Positions 35,976 through 64,000 of a stretch of 64,000 bases of DNA are shown piece after piece. A program made the position numbers and the translations under genes. Position 1 is the first letter of the stretch. Each line of letters starts with the position of its first letter. The notes below the pieces were generated by a model that worked only from the letters and a program-made list of their open reading frames with translations, was not told the origin of the DNA and ran no database searches. Source of the stretch: Oryzias latipes (taxonomy: Eukaryota; Chordata; Actinopteri; Beloniformes; Adrianichthyidae); the NCBI RefSeq assembly GCF_002234675.1, contig NC_019863.2, positions 1,751,609 through 1,815,608 of the forward strand, written 5' to 3'.

Positions 35976-37987
35976 ATCTGCACTTTCCTCCCAAATCTAC
36001 TGTCAAACTAAACCAGATGTTGGTGCCACTTCACTCAGGACCTCATAAAACCGGATTTTAAACAGTCACAACATTTCGGCACTGCTTTTACTTTTTACTG
36101 ACCGACTTCCAAAGGTCAACTGACTTCACAGCAGTGGTCAATGGGATCATGTCCTGATAATCTGGCCCAAAGTCCTTTTACAAAGACTAGACTTTGATTA
36201 AATTAACACAAATTAATTTGTGCCTAATTACATCAGTTTTCTAAACACTTTTTCTCCTTTTTGTTCAATTCCTATTAAATTCATGTCATAGAATGGACCA
36301 ATTAAAATTAAAGCAATTCCCATACCTGTAACCCACCAACTACAAATAAGATGCTTTTTAAACTCGTTTTTATGATAGTATCCATTATGATACGTTGGGT
36401 GATTTGGTTGGATTTTCTTCACAACTATGTTAGTTTAAGATGCAAACATTTTGAAATGAGTGTTCAGAATAAAAAAAACACCTTATGTCCCCACATTTTT
36501 AACATGGTGTAACTGTACTATAAGAGTTATTATCAACTCATTTTTCCCTCTTTCAAAAGAGCAAGTAGTCATTAAAAAAAAAGTATAATAATGTGTCTTT
36601 TTCACCATTAAGTCTTGAAAATTAGCTCAACTTTTCCCACCAAGTGTTATTGAGATTCCGCGGAAGCAGCCATTTTGACATGAACAGAAAACGCCCTTCT
36701 GCTGCCCCTAGTGGAATGATGATGAACTGCACAGTGGAAAACACGGACCAAGTATTATACATTTGGGTTTTTCAGGAAAGTCTGGATCATGCTAATGGAA
36801 CAGGGGGCCAAAACATATCAGCATGAAATATGACATGAACGGTTATAGAGGGTTATACAGCTAATTAAATTAGTTTCTTTTTACATCCATAATATGGGAA
36901 AGGAGTGAATCCAACGTTTTATAGAGTCAGAGGGGCGGAGACATAAAAAACATCACGTTTCTTACAAAATAAAACTTTATTCGGATAAGTCAGAACAGTT
37001 TAAAGGCCTAAAGATCTCCAGGTATCAGGTTGACTTCCTGTACATAAAGTACCCATCTTTTACATTTTTTTTGGCTTTGCACACATTTCAGTAAATTAAA
37101 ATTAAATCAACAACAATGAACAGTGCCAACCGTACACATTAAGCCTGGAAAACAGACCTAACATCAAACCAGAGTTCCATTTATAATACACTCCTGCTAG
37201 CCGGAAACCTGATCAAGTTTTTAAAATCCTGACAAAGAACTCTTAATATTAATTTCACACACATGTGGATGATACCCAAGGGCCCCAGATTTCAATTTCT
37301 GTGCTTTACCTAAAGTCTCACGGAAGGCAATGGTGTGACATTTGACGTAATGGCTTTTGACGTGAACCATTTGATATAAGAGCTAAACATATGTTCCCAC
37401 TCTGTATGAAATTGTGCTTTTGATATGTTCTTGCTGCATTTTTCTGATGATGGGATAAAATTACGCTTAAAATTGCATTTCTGAGTATTCCTAGATTTAA
37501 ATTGCTGTGAATCAGATAAAAAAATTTCAGTTTGAAAAAGTGTGTGATGTAGAAAATACGGTGGGCGGGGCCACAAGCTCGCTGCTCTGTTCTGCAGTGG
37601 GCGGAGTTGTGCCACGCGTACGGTCCTGCCCACAAATCAGAGGTGAATTTCTGATGGACTCCTGCCGCTTTGCAGAAACTATGTCCCAGAAAACCACGCA
37701 GGTGGATTTAACTAAAAAACGGTGTCATTATAATTAAAAGACCACCGGGAACACGTTTACAATAGATCAACAGATGATCGGAGTGGGTCTTTCAGAAGGG
37801 CTTGCTGTGGACACCACAAGATAACACAAGTGGTAGAGAGGAGACGTTAGTGGAGGCATTTATATTTCTTTCTTTTGCTCTCAGCAGGTTCATTTTCAAA
37901 ATGTCCCACTTGCATAACAGTCATCGTCACAGAGCGACGTGGGGGTCGGGGGGCTCTGCATTTCAGCTTCGTGCTTCTTCCTCGGCT
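35976..37987. other. TMEM82 upstream / SLC25A34 downstream interval
   Basis: No coding exon is supported. AATAAA on the minus strand at 36976-36981 could end an SLC25A34 3' UTR of about 1 kb. The segment 37725-37795 (AAAAGACCACCGGGAACACG... GATGATCGGAGTGGG) is a repeat related, in the same orientation, to about 675-745 in the last SPEN intron. Confidence 0.45.
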
Positions 37988-44899
<6,912 letters not shown>

Positions 44900-44907
44900 T
44901 GGAGGTC

Positions 44908-44913
44908 TTTATT
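44908..44913 (-). terminator. fbxo42: Candidate FBXO42 polyadenylation signal
   Basis: AATAAA on the minus strand about 510 bases past the FBXO42 stop codon, giving a 3' UTR of roughly 0.5 kb. Confidence 0.45.
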
Positions 44914-45419
44914 AATTAACTATGTTTATAGCACAGCGCCACACGGCCCACCAAAGCGTCAGTCGACATGTCGTAACCGTCGCCGTGCACACGCAAACGA
45001 ACGCGCTCTCCTCATCCTTAATGTAAACGTTGCAGGCTTGAAGAGTGATACAAAAAGCAAAAAGGTGGTCCTCTAAAGTTTTTGCTCTGTCCGAGTCTTG
45101 AGGGGGCGACACAAAAAAAAGGTTTTTGTATAGCTGTTTGGGTTTTGACAAAGTCAAAAAAGTCCAGAACTTCTTATTCACTGCAACCACAAACACTCAC
45201 ACACTCATTCAAAGTACGCAATATTTGAGGAAAGTTCAGGTAAAGTTCTTCCTGTTGAATGCTCACAGTAGGCAAAGGGGACAACAGTGAGAGTGAAACA
45301 ATTAGCAATGCTTTCTGATTTTCTTTTTCACTTCAGGAAAAGGCCTTGTGTGTCGGTTCCCTTGTGTTCTCACAGGGCGAAGAGTCTGTTTTTCCAGTCA
45401 CACCTGACCTGTAGCTGCA

Positions 45420-55452
<10,033 letters not shown>

Positions 55453-56239
55453 TATTGTCTATGGATAAAGGCACAAAAAAACATAAGACTAGGTGAACAG
55501 GAATTACCTTATAAAGGCATCCACTTTACATTGTAAAAAAAACATTATGAACAGAATTTGAATGCATTGGTTGCAAAGAAGAATAAAAACCTAACACAAA
55601 TCTCACAAAGACTGCAAACAAATATTGAATAATCTGGCCAAAGCTTTCAAAAACCCATCTTCACATCGAATATAAAAGATGAAAAAAGAAGAAAAAAACA
55701 ACTGCAACCATCCGATCCTTTTTAAAGCTAGATGTACAAATGTTCTTCGTTAAAACCAGCAATTTATTCGTCCTCAAAATTAAACTTAGTTCGGCTAATA
55801 ATGCTAATTTAACCAAGGCTCGTTAATGTCAATAAAGAAACATTAACAACTGTATCTGATATATTTCAAATTATGAATCAGGATATATAATCTGCATTTC
55901 GCTTGCACATAAATTTGCCGTAAATTTAACGTTTAAACCTAAAAGATTAATTGAAAGCAAGCTAGCGCTAGCTAACCCATCATATTCGAAGCTAATGCTA
56001 GCCAACAATTCTTGATCTTTAACTCCGTGAGTTCTCCAAGTGTTTATTTTCTCTGCATTATCGTGTGTTTAAAGAAATGTTAAACCCCACTTTCACTTTC
56101 CTGTCGACTTATCATCCCTGTAAGTAGACAGTGAGAGCTAAAACCGCATCCTCCTAGCTTCTGTAGATGATCTTTGCTAATGTTAGCCTCAGCATAGATG
56201 TGGCTGTGTGTGTGTTTGTAAGTCAGTCTTCTGAATTAA

Positions 56240-56660
56240 CTTCTACAATATTGTCAACATTACAATAAAACGGCCGAAAGGTGGTTGGTACCGTTGGTTT
56301 GGACCTGTTGTGTTCTGGGCTCAGAGCGCGTGTCTCTGCTTTCCGGCTCCCCGGTATCAGCTCCGGTGAGTCCTCAGCAGCCTCCGTACGGTCGCCATCT
56401 TCCGCTGAGCGCGTAGCAGCTTCCTCCTCCTCGCCCGGCAGCTGAGCTCCGCTCGGGCTGCCTCCGTCCGTCTGTGTGGAACAGGGCGGATCCTCGGACG
56501 CTGCCCCCGCCGAGGGCTGGCTGGCTGCCGCCTGGGGGGCCGCAGGAGACGGTAGAAGACGAAACAATGAAAGCTTACATGGGCCGCGTTTCCATCCGGT
56601 AACGGCGTCCTGTGAAGTGGCGCGGTGCTCCTCCAGCCCGCACTTAGAAATGATTGACAA
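56240..56660 (-). promoter_or_regulatory. fbxo42: FBXO42 CpG-rich promoter / non-coding exon 1 region
   Basis: A GC- and CpG-rich block about 0.8-1.2 kb upstream of the start codon is the natural first-exon position, since the CDS exon opens with an acceptor only 6 bases before ATG. A donor-like CCCAT|GTAAGC lies at about 56575-56585. A 145-codon reading frame (56660-56223) covers the block but is compositionally CpG-driven. I do not call it a protein. Confidence 0.5.
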
Positions 56661-57807
56661 TAGGATGATTATTAAATAATTATTATTTACAAAAAGATTG
56701 ACAATAGGATGATTATTAAATAATTATTAGTTTAAAAAAAGTTTAAAAAAAACAACACATTTTGTACCTGGGATCAATTAAGATGAAAACAACATTTTAG
56801 TATTAGCACAAGTGAGTGAATATTTTTTTGTTTTAATTACTTCAAGAAGAAAGTAACATTAGTGAAATGAATATGCTTTAGCCAAAAGTAGAACACTTAA
56901 TATTTATTTTAGTGATAATACTAGTGAGTGTAGGAAGAGTACTAAGTCTGCAACGATTCACTTTCTCCATAATTTGGTTCATTTCTTGATTTTTGGGTCA
57001 CTGTTTTGCTTTGGTTTGATATATGATTTGTGTATTACAGAACAACAAACATTTCTTAAAAGAAATAAATAGAACTTTCTAAGTCTGGACCGCTAAAACT
57101 GAATCTTAAGAAAGTTTTTAAAAAAAAGACCCTCCTTTCTCGAAATTTTATTTTATTTTCTGTCAAGCCAAATAAAAAGATTCTTATCAAGACAGTTTTT
57201 TTAACAGCAAAATAATCTTATGAGAAACATGCCTTGGGAATTTTTTTTCTTAAAGTTGGAATTCTTGGTAGGACAATTTTTCTCACTTCAGTGGCAGATT
57301 TTTGTCTTTTCTTAAAGAAAATCTGCCAAGGCATAATCTTTTTTTATTCGTTTTTTTATACTGTTTTTGCAGTGTGTAAATACAGCAGGTGCTTTTATCA
57401 AAATGTAGTAGAGCTGCAGCGCTGCATTCTAAAAAAAGGCACTCATAAAACATGCAAGGTGGGCGGTCTGCATACTTACAGACCAGCTGCTAGTGTGATG
57501 TTTATAAATGTTTAAGTCTTTGAAAGTATTTTTAAGGTTATGTAAACAATTATTTGAGCACTCCAAGTGGTGACTTAAACATTAAAGGCAGTCATGTATT
57601 TCTCAGTGTATGTGTGTGATAACCCAAATATCTTTGCCTCAAAACCCCTCAAAAGAGGTGTCCTTTTCAACACAATGAATAGTGATGTACATCTACGACA
57701 GCATGCAGACCAATATATACTGTATGTCTGCTGCCTTTTGATGATGGAACCCACTATTTACCCACTATTTACCCACATGAAAGACCCACTCCAATGAAAA
57801 TCGTGTT
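56661..57807. other. Gene-poor AT-rich interval upstream of FBXO42
   Basis: Nothing coding. A short local duplication, ATTGACAATAGGATGATTATTAAATAATTATTA-like, is repeated at about 56652 and 56696. Copy 3 of the GGAATTCTTGGTAGGACAAT repeat is at about 57250-57330. Confidence 0.5.
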
Positions 57808-58393
57808 TTTGGTTCAATTCAGTTCAATTCAACTTTATTTGTACAGCCCAAAATCACAACAACAGTCATCTCAATGGGCCGGTGTTTGAAAAGTAAACAT
57901 AAAATCATAAGGATGATGACAACATAAAATTGAATAGGAAAATCCCAAACTTAACTAACTAAACAGACTAAACAAAAACTGGCATCTTGGACCCTCCTTC
58001 GTGGTAGAGAAAAACCCATTAAAAAAAACGGATTCCGGAAAAAAAGAAAAACCTCAGGGGTGTCCACATGAAGGAGGGATCCTCCCCCAGGATGGAGAGG
58101 TGATGAACCAGAACTCTTAGAGAATAATTGACTTATCTAACTCTACAACTACATGTTGAAATAGTCCAGCAGACAAGCTTCATCCAGATGGAGTTGGGGG
58201 AAGGTTGGGGGCGCGAGACGAGCCAGAGGCAGGATCCAGAGCCAGGTGTAGGAGCAGGAGTAGAGACGAGGTACTCGGTCAGGAACAGGAGCACGGATGA
58301 GCCAACTGGAATCTGGAAGCACTCCCACTCCCCAGGAGGGGAAAGAGGGACAGTACATGAATCCCACTGCACCAAACAGAGGCATGGAGAACT

Positions 58394-59148
58394 CTTTTTT
58401 TCCCTTTTTTTTTTCATTTATCTTCTTCCGTTTGTCCCTTTCGGGGTCACGGGGCTGCTGGAGCCTATCCTGGCCACTTGTGGGTGAAGGCAGGGGACAC
58501 CCTGGACAGGTCGCCAGTTTGTCGCAGGGCAGAGTGTCCACAATCACACACCCACGCACTCTCACATTCACACCTAGGGACAATTTCCTTCCATCCATCC
58601 ATCTTCCTCCACTTATCCAGGTCGCGGGGGCAGCAGTCTAAGCAGAGATGGCCAGACTTCCCTCGCCCCAGCCACTTCCTCCAGCTCTTCTGGGGGAACC
58701 CCGAGGCGTTCCCAGGCCAGCCGACAGACACAGTCACTCCAGCGTGTCCTGGGTCTTCCACAAGGCCTCCGCCCAGTGGGACATGCCTGGAACACCTCTC
58801 CAGGGAGGCGTCCAGGAGGCATCAGGACTAGATGCCCGAGCCACCTCAACTGGCTCCTTTCAATGCGGAGGAGAAGCCGTTCTACTCCGAGCTCTCCGCG
58901 GGTGACAGAGCTTCTCACCCTAAGGGAGCGCCCAGCCACCCTACGGAGGAAGCTCATTTCAGCCCCTTTATTCAGGACCTTGTTCTTTCAGTCATGACCC
59001 AGAGCTCATGACCATAGGGACAATTTAGAGTTACCAATGAACTTATTAAGCAATGTTTTTGGACGGTGGGAGGAAGCCGGAGTCCCCGGAGATAACCCAC
59101 GCATGCACGGGGAGAACATGCAAACTCCACACAGAAAGGTCCCCCATT
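58394..59148 (-). mobile_element. SINE-like element inserted in the LINE 3' UTR, itself interrupted
   Basis: Bounded by a perfect 13-bp duplication GGCATGGAGAACT (58381-58393 and 59149-59161). It begins on the plus strand with a T-rich tail, then CTTTCGGGGTCACGGGG and GGAGCCTATCC, and ends with GCACGGGGAGAACATGCAAAC, the reverse of the family seen at 39120-39390. The tRNA-like head is missing. A LINE tail is inserted at 58587. Confidence 0.8.
58587..59014 (-). mobile_element. L2/Rex-like LINE 3' fragment inside the SINE-like element
   Basis: Flanked by perfect 12-bp copies of TAGGGACAATTT (58575-58586 and 59015-59026). The 3' tail reads as CCATCCATCCATC on the plus strand. The minus-strand frame 58957-58613 (LLLRIERSQLRWLGHLV, MPPGRLPGEVFQACPTGRR, PPEELEEVAG, LLRLLPPRPG stop) is the C-terminal coding part of a common fish LINE. 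The fragment is severely 5'-truncated. Confidence 0.8.
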
Positions 59149-59414
59149 GGCATGGAGAACTGAACGAATGATAAATGATCAAGAATATAGGACAGACGGA
59201 GAGTAGAAGTAGATCAGAACAGAGGACAGAACCCCAGTGCACCATACGTTCCCCAGCTTCTAACCTCTAGCAGCCCACTAACAACAGTGTGAACGTAGCC
59301 TAATTGTTATTGTTCTTACGTTGAATTCTAATATGTTACCAATAAGTTAAAAAATCTCTGAATACTAGCTAGTCTGACAATAAGCCTGTCCAAAGAGGAA
59401 TGTTTTAAGCCTAA

Positions 59415-60303
59415 AGGCCTGTTTTCACCGGGACGAATTTCGCCCGCGATTTTCGCCGACGTTTAACGCCTCGTGACTAAACAAAGGGCACCAATGTGAG
59501 TGTGCACACCAACGCGAAAAAACGCCACGCGTCAAAGCGTCACTTTTTAAAAAAAACGCCTCGGGTTTGTTTTTTTGGTTTGACGTGCTGCGTCGAAAAC
59601 TATACGACCAATGAGAACGGCGCTTTTGCACACGTGTCTGGAGCTTCTGAAGTTACAGTAAAACACAACTTGGGGGCGCTCAAACATCAAACTGCCTTTC
59701 TGAGCACACATACCAGCGCCAAGTAGCGTCTACCAATGAGTTTTATCACTAGAGGAGACACGCCCGCTTTAGAAGCCTGGCCGACGGTGGCGGAGCACGA
59801 CGCCATCTTGGTGAGGTCGACGACGCCCACTTGACATTGATTTCCATTGATTTTGGTGGTGTCTAAGTAGCTTTTATAAACTGTATATATTTTTAGATTT
59901 AAATATATTTATACATATATATAAATATATTATATTTTATGTATATAATATATATATATACATACATCATTTGTTGTTGTTAAAGAAGAGTCAGCCTTAA
60001 GAGGAAAAAAAAGAAGAGTCAGCCTTAAAAGCTCAAACTTGAATGAAAATGCATTGTTGCAGGACTTCTTACAAATAAAAAAATTATTAGAAAGAATTTT
60101 TAAAATTAATTTCTAAACATTTAGAAGTTTTAGACCTCTTCGACATGCAATTTAAATTATTTAGAAAAACCCAACAATAAGTCAATAATAATAATAATAA
60201 TAATATTAATAAATCAATCGTAAGTCAATACAAACAATAAATAATAAGTCAATAAATAATAAAAAAAAATAATTATATTATTATTATTATTAACAACAAC
60301 AAC

Positions 60304-60378
<75 letters not shown>

Positions 60379-61335
60379 CAAAAGAAGTCCAAAAGTGAAC
60401 AATAGATTTACCCTAAAAAAACAATCTGGCCTCTTATCAAAATCTGTTTCCACAAATGTTTTGAACAGCCAGACTGTATTTCTAGTTGGTACCACAGTGA
60501 TCCATCTGGGTTAACTCTTTTGATAGCCAAGATCCACTTTTTCCTGAAGTCTGAGTCCATTGGAAACCTGACTCAGTCACTGAGTCAGAAATGTATAAAT
60601 CTGTATAAATAGCCTAGTATGCTGTATACAGGTTTAGCAAAATAAAATGTACATTTATATTGACAGCAAAATAAATGTACATCATGCAGCATGTTGATAA
60701 CAGACCTGCAGCATCAAGCATGTCAACATGTGTTCTATTAATGAAGCCCCTGCAGCCTTAAAAGAAAAAAAATTAAAATACTTACCTGTGAAATGATATA
60801 CCTTCCTCCTTCATGGACTCATTTTTCTGATTTTGGCAGTTGAAACCCGCACGATGAACTGGCATTATGCAAAAAATGTGTTCACATGCATTCACTGCAG
60901 CAGTAACTTGACCTCACCAAGATGGCGGTGCTCTCCTCCCATGAGGAACCACGTGATGTCTCCTCTAGTGATATAACTCATTGGCGTCTACACTGCCACG
61001 ACGAAATAATGACGGACATTCTAAAATATCCCTGAACCAAGCACCAGTTGGAGCTACTGGTGCGTGAAATATTCATGTTTTCTTTGTATGATTCTGACAA
61101 GCGCGTAAATACTTGCTCTCTTCTTCTGAGGGAAAAGCAAGTTTAAGAAGCCTAAAGTTGCGCAGCGCCACCTTGTGTACAGGAGTATTTCTGTTTTACA
61201 TTAAGCGCCATCTAATGTCAGGGAATGAAATTGCATGTTCGCTCGGCTCATCGTCAGCGAAAATCGCCTGGGTGTGAACACAAAAAACGCTGGCGAAAAA
61301 CGCTGGCGAATATTCGTCCCGGTGTGTACGGGCCT
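59415..61335. mobile_element. Harbinger-like non-autonomous element with fold-back arms
   Basis: The ends are AGGCCTGTTTTCACCGGGAC and, as complement of the right end, AGGCCCGTACACACCGGGAC, both continuing CGAAT..TTCGCC. Each side is flanked by TAA (59412-59414, 61336-61338), the PIF/Harbinger target. A second inverted block is internal: CCAATGAGTTTTATCACTAG...CGCCATCTTGGTGAGGTC at about 59732-59820, complementary to about 60905-60990. The centre is a long AAT repeat and AT-rich filler with no transposase. It splits the LINE reading frame. Confidence 0.8.
60301..60378. repeat. (AAT)n microsatellite
   Basis: About 25 uninterrupted AAT/ATA triplets, with degenerate copies from about 60185. It gives a spurious poly-isoleucine frame on the minus strand. 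It is likely to be length-polymorphic. Confidence 0.95.
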
Positions 61336-62511
61336 TAACATTGAATGTAGAAACTGAGTCGGCCTCTCTTCCATGAGCTGAGAGCTTATTCCATAAAACA
61401 GGGGGTTGGTGGCTAAACGCTCTACCTCCAACTGTACTTTTATTAATTCTAGGAACCACAAGCAGTCCTGCATTTAGTGAGTGAAGTGTTCTGTTTGGAT
61501 GGTAAGGGACTATGAGGTCTTTAATGTAGGATGGGGCCATTCCATGTAAGGCCTTATAGGTAAGCAGGAGAATTTTAACTTGATTCTAGAATCAACTGGG
61601 ATCCAGTGAAGTGAAACCAACACAGGAGTGATGTGATCTCTTCTGCTAGTTCCAGCTAACAATCTAGCAGCTGCGTTCTGAACAAGCTGGAGACTTCTTA
61701 AGGAACTCTTAGGACACGCTGCTAACAAGGAGTTACAGTAATCCAGCCTCGACGTAACAAATGCATGGATGAGTTTTTCAGCATCACTCTTAGAAAGTAG
61801 ATTTCTGATCTTAGCAATATTCCGAAGGTGAAAAAAGGCAGTTCTACACGCCTGAGATATGTGAGCCTTAAATGATAAATCCTGGTCAAATCAAGGTTTC
61901 TAACTGTGGAATTGGGGGCTATACTTATGCCATCCAGGGAGACTATCTGAGCAGACAGAGTATCTCTGAGGTTTTTAGGACCAAATATAATGACCTCAGT
62001 TTTTTCTGGGTTCAAGAGGAGGTAATTAATTGTCATCCAGGTCTTGATGTCACTGATGCAGGCGTTCAGTTTCTCTATCTGGTCATTCTGGTCAGGCTTC
62101 ATGGATAAATACAACTGCGTATCGTCAGCATAACAATGAAAATTGATGCTGTGTTTCCTGATTATGTGTCCTAAGGGCCGCATGTAAATCATAGGAATAA
62201 AATCATGTTGACCTCAAATGTGCTTCAGCTGTTTTTTGTGTTTGTTTGGTCTGAAGATGATTTTTTTATTGTTTTTAGACATTTTGAATCACAAATGGGA
62301 GGATACATACCTTCTTGAGATGAAACATCTTGTTTTCGAGAGGGTCCTCCTCTCCAGTATAAACAAATTCAAACAAGCATGGCAGAGCAAAAATCAGCAA
62401 AGAAAAAATAAACAAAACTAATTTGGCAAAAACGGATGACACAAAACACTCACACATATTCATAGGCAACACAATAGCTCACAATTTACACCTCTATATA
62501 TATTATATAAT

Positions 62512-62898
62512 ACAGACCAAAGGTTTGGACACACATTCTCATGCAGAGTTTTCTTTATTTTCATGACTATGAAAATTGTAGATTCACACTGAAGACATCA
62601 AAACTATGAATAAACACATGTGGAATTAAATACATAACAAAAAAGTGTGAAACAACTGAAAATATGTCATATTGTAGGTTCTTCATAGTAGCCACCTTTT
62701 GCTTATATTACTGCTTTGCACAATCTTAGCATTCTGTGGATGAGCTTCCAGAGGTAATCACCTGAAATGGTCTTCCAACAGTCTTGAAGGAGTTCCCAGA
62801 ATGCTTAGCACTTGTTGGCCCTTTTGCCTTCACTCTGCGGTCCAGCTCACCCCAAACCATCTAGATTGGGTTCAGGTCCGGTGACTGTTGAGGCCAGG
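62512..62898 (-). mobile_element. Tc1-like transposon fragment (C-terminal half and terminus)
   Basis: The left end reads ACAGACCAAAGGTTTGGACACAC, a typical fish Tc1 end. The minus strand carries remnants of SPDLNPIWMVWGELDRRV... and the downstream C-terminal region with a changed frame and stops. It is cut at about 62898 where the next element begins, so the N-terminal half is missing. Confidence 0.7.
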
Positions 62899-63149
62899 GG
62901 CCTCATTTATAAAACTTTGCGTAGGATTTGCGTCAGAAGTGGCGTACGGATGAAACATAGGACGTGCGTACGCACAGAAATATTCGGATTTATAAAACCG
63001 TGCGCACGCACATCCTACGCATCTTTCCCTTAATAAATCACAACCAATTCTAAATGCAGCGCAGCTTTTGTGGCTTCATGACACGCCCATAGTTGCCCAT
63101 AAATAGTCCGTGAAACGCCCACAAATTAATATTCATGGCTTGCAAAACC

Positions 63150-63420
63150 ATGGCAAACACAGAGAGGAAATCAAAAAAACAAAACTTCACTCAATGTGAA
63201 GTAGAAGTTATCGTTGGCGAGGTGGAAAAGAGGAGAAAAGTGTTGTTTGGAGGGCACAGTGTGGGCTGATTACAAAAAGGCACGTGAGTGGCAGACGGTG
63301 GCAGACGCCGTAAATACTGTAGCCTCACAACCTCGGACCGTGGCCGACATAAAAAAGTAATGGTCGGACATCAAAGTCGTCAAAAAAAAGTCTAGCGCTC
63401 CATCGCAAGAGTATCTCTGC
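63150..63420 (+). pseudogene. Myb/SANT-like DNA-binding protein of a Harbinger element, broken
   Basis: It starts MANTERKSKKQNFTQCEVEV at 63150. A frame shift near 63262 is needed to reach the continuation VWADYKKAREWQTVADAVNTV and PRTVADIKK, where a TAA stop precedes WSDIK. The spacing of Trp residues fits the trihelix/Myb-like protein that helps Harbinger transposase enter the nucleus and bind DNA. It is not functional here. Confidence 0.6.
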
Positions 63421-63660
63421 CACCGGGGGGGGACACCGGAGCGCCAGATGCACAGGGTGACGCGTGTGGTTCCTCCGAGTGCTCCTCTGTAACGCCGGGC
63501 CCAAAAGCCAGCAGAGGTCCAACAGGACGGCTCGAGGAAGTCGGAACCGGCTCATAAGCCACTCGTCCTCGTTTGCCAGCAAGTCTTCTTGCTGTCTAAA
63601 GATGTGTTCACTCTGAATTCTTCCATTTGCCACATCTTCTAAGAGTGCAAGATCAGCCAT
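63325..63660 (-). pseudogene. HARBI1-like transposase, N-terminal remnant
   Basis: It starts MADLALLEDVANGRIQSEHI and continues DEWLMSRFRLPRAVLLDLCW, LGPALQRSTRRNH, the N-terminal region of HARBI1-type transposases. After RNHTRHPVHLAL the frame departs from the family and runs antisense into the Myb remnant. The DDE catalytic region is absent, so this is a truncated pseudogene. Confidence 0.65.
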
Positions 63661-64000
63661 TGTGCGTCATTACGCATTGTGATGGGGCATTTTATTTCCC
63701 TCCATTTAATTACATCTGACAAGCTACAGATGTCGGTAATAATCGACGTGGAAATGGGAAATTGATCTGCGCAAATGTAATTTCTTGTTGCTTTCTGAAT
63801 GGTTGAGACATACGCCATACATTGTTTTATCAAAAATAAAACAAACTAAAGGCATATGTATGAATACCATAATTCCGTAGCTTATGAAGAAATGTTTTAC
63901 TATGAAAACAACTTTCCCCAGTGGACAATTAATATGTCTGTCTGTCTGTCTAATTGCACCTATATCTGCTCCGCCAGACGGACACACTGACGAGAATATC

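Larger units (their letters stand above)
57808..62198 (-). mobile_element. Non-LTR retrotransposon (CR1/L2/Rex-type), 5'-truncated, interrupted by younger insertions
   Basis: Minus-strand RT remnants: HCYADDTQLYLSMKPDQND and LNPEKTEVIIFGPKNLR at about 62140-61960, SLRSLQLVQNAAARLLAGTSRRDHI at about 61700-61630, then APSYIKDLIVPYHPNRTLHS and AFSHQPPVLWNKL at about 61540-61370. The frame changes more than once. The C-terminus (RLKTFLFGQAY) resumes at 59414, on the far side of a Harbinger-like insertion. The 3' end is the TTCAATTCAACTTTATTTG motif at about 57820. Flanks AAAATCGTGTT (57797-57807) and AAAATCATGTT (62199-62209) match at 10 of 11 bases. Confidence 0.8.
62899..64000. mobile_element. 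PIF/Harbinger element, left part, running past the window edge
   Basis: It starts with GGGGCCTCATTTATAAAACTT and GC-rich subterminal sequence with TGCGTACGCAC-type palindromes. Inside lie a plus-strand Myb/SANT-like gene remnant (63150-63420) and a minus-strand HARBI1-like transposase N-terminus (63660-63325), the two-gene layout of this superfamily. The right terminus is not in the window. Confidence 0.65.

Noticed and set aside
56223-56660. 145-codon frame upstream of FBXO42
   Set aside because: It lies in the CpG-rich promoter block, which gives long chance frames; the family start is the ATG at 55452.
60214-60495. 93-codon poly-isoleucine frame
   Set aside because: Translation of the (AAT)n microsatellite.

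Overview
This is vertebrate nuclear DNA and almost certainly a teleost fish: intron-rich genes with GT-AG junctions, vertebrate-specific gene families, and a dense load of typical fish transposons. The species cannot be named from the sequence. I found no rRNA, tRNA, CRISPR array or operon.

Five protein-coding genes can be rebuilt exon by exon, all on the minus strand. From right to left, which is the direction of transcription, they are FBXO42 (CDS 55452-45420, 704 aa, complete), SLC25A34 (43402-37988, 339 aa, complete), TMEM82 (35975-34305, 345 aa, complete), FBLIM1/migfilin (29973-22574, 379 aa, complete) and SPEN (20217 to beyond position 1, at least 3029 aa, its C-terminal SPOC domain cut by the window edge). 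Exon phases close in all five. SLC25A34-TMEM82-FBLIM1-SPEN is, from memory, the gene order of human 1p36, so this is a conserved syntenic block with FBXO42 next to it. The genes are not an operon and do not form one pathway: SPEN is a nuclear RNA-binding corepressor, FBLIM1 a focal-adhesion adaptor, TMEM82 an uncharacterised membrane protein, SLC25A34 a mitochondrial carrier and FBXO42 a ubiquitin-ligase substrate receptor.

Introns and gaps carry most of the repeats. SPEN introns hold hAT-like elements, a TTAA-type MITE and an unidentified decayed coding segment (17017-17819). FBLIM1 introns hold a hAT-like element with inverted ends (22765-24409), a second MITE copy and a Penelope-derived palindrome bounded by a 14-bp target duplication (26373-26975). 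An SLC25A34 intron holds a broken Tc1-like transposon (41221-42422). The large FBXO42 intron holds a 5'-truncated Penelope retrotransposon with its GIY-YIG endonuclease region readable, again with a 14-bp duplication, and a LINE tail inside a hAT-like block.

The right end (57808-64000) has no host gene. It is a nest of transposons: a LINE interrupted by a Harbinger-like fold-back element and by a SINE-like element that itself contains another LINE tail. A Tc1 fragment and the left end of a PIF/Harbinger element, with transposase and Myb/SANT remnants facing each other, follow.

I did not find an unmistakably new biological system. The best leads are the palindromic Penelope insertion with its own target duplication, the dated stack of nested elements, the G-rich minisatellite that begins at an FBXO42 splice donor, and the apparent absence of a recognisable RBPJ-binding motif in this SPEN.
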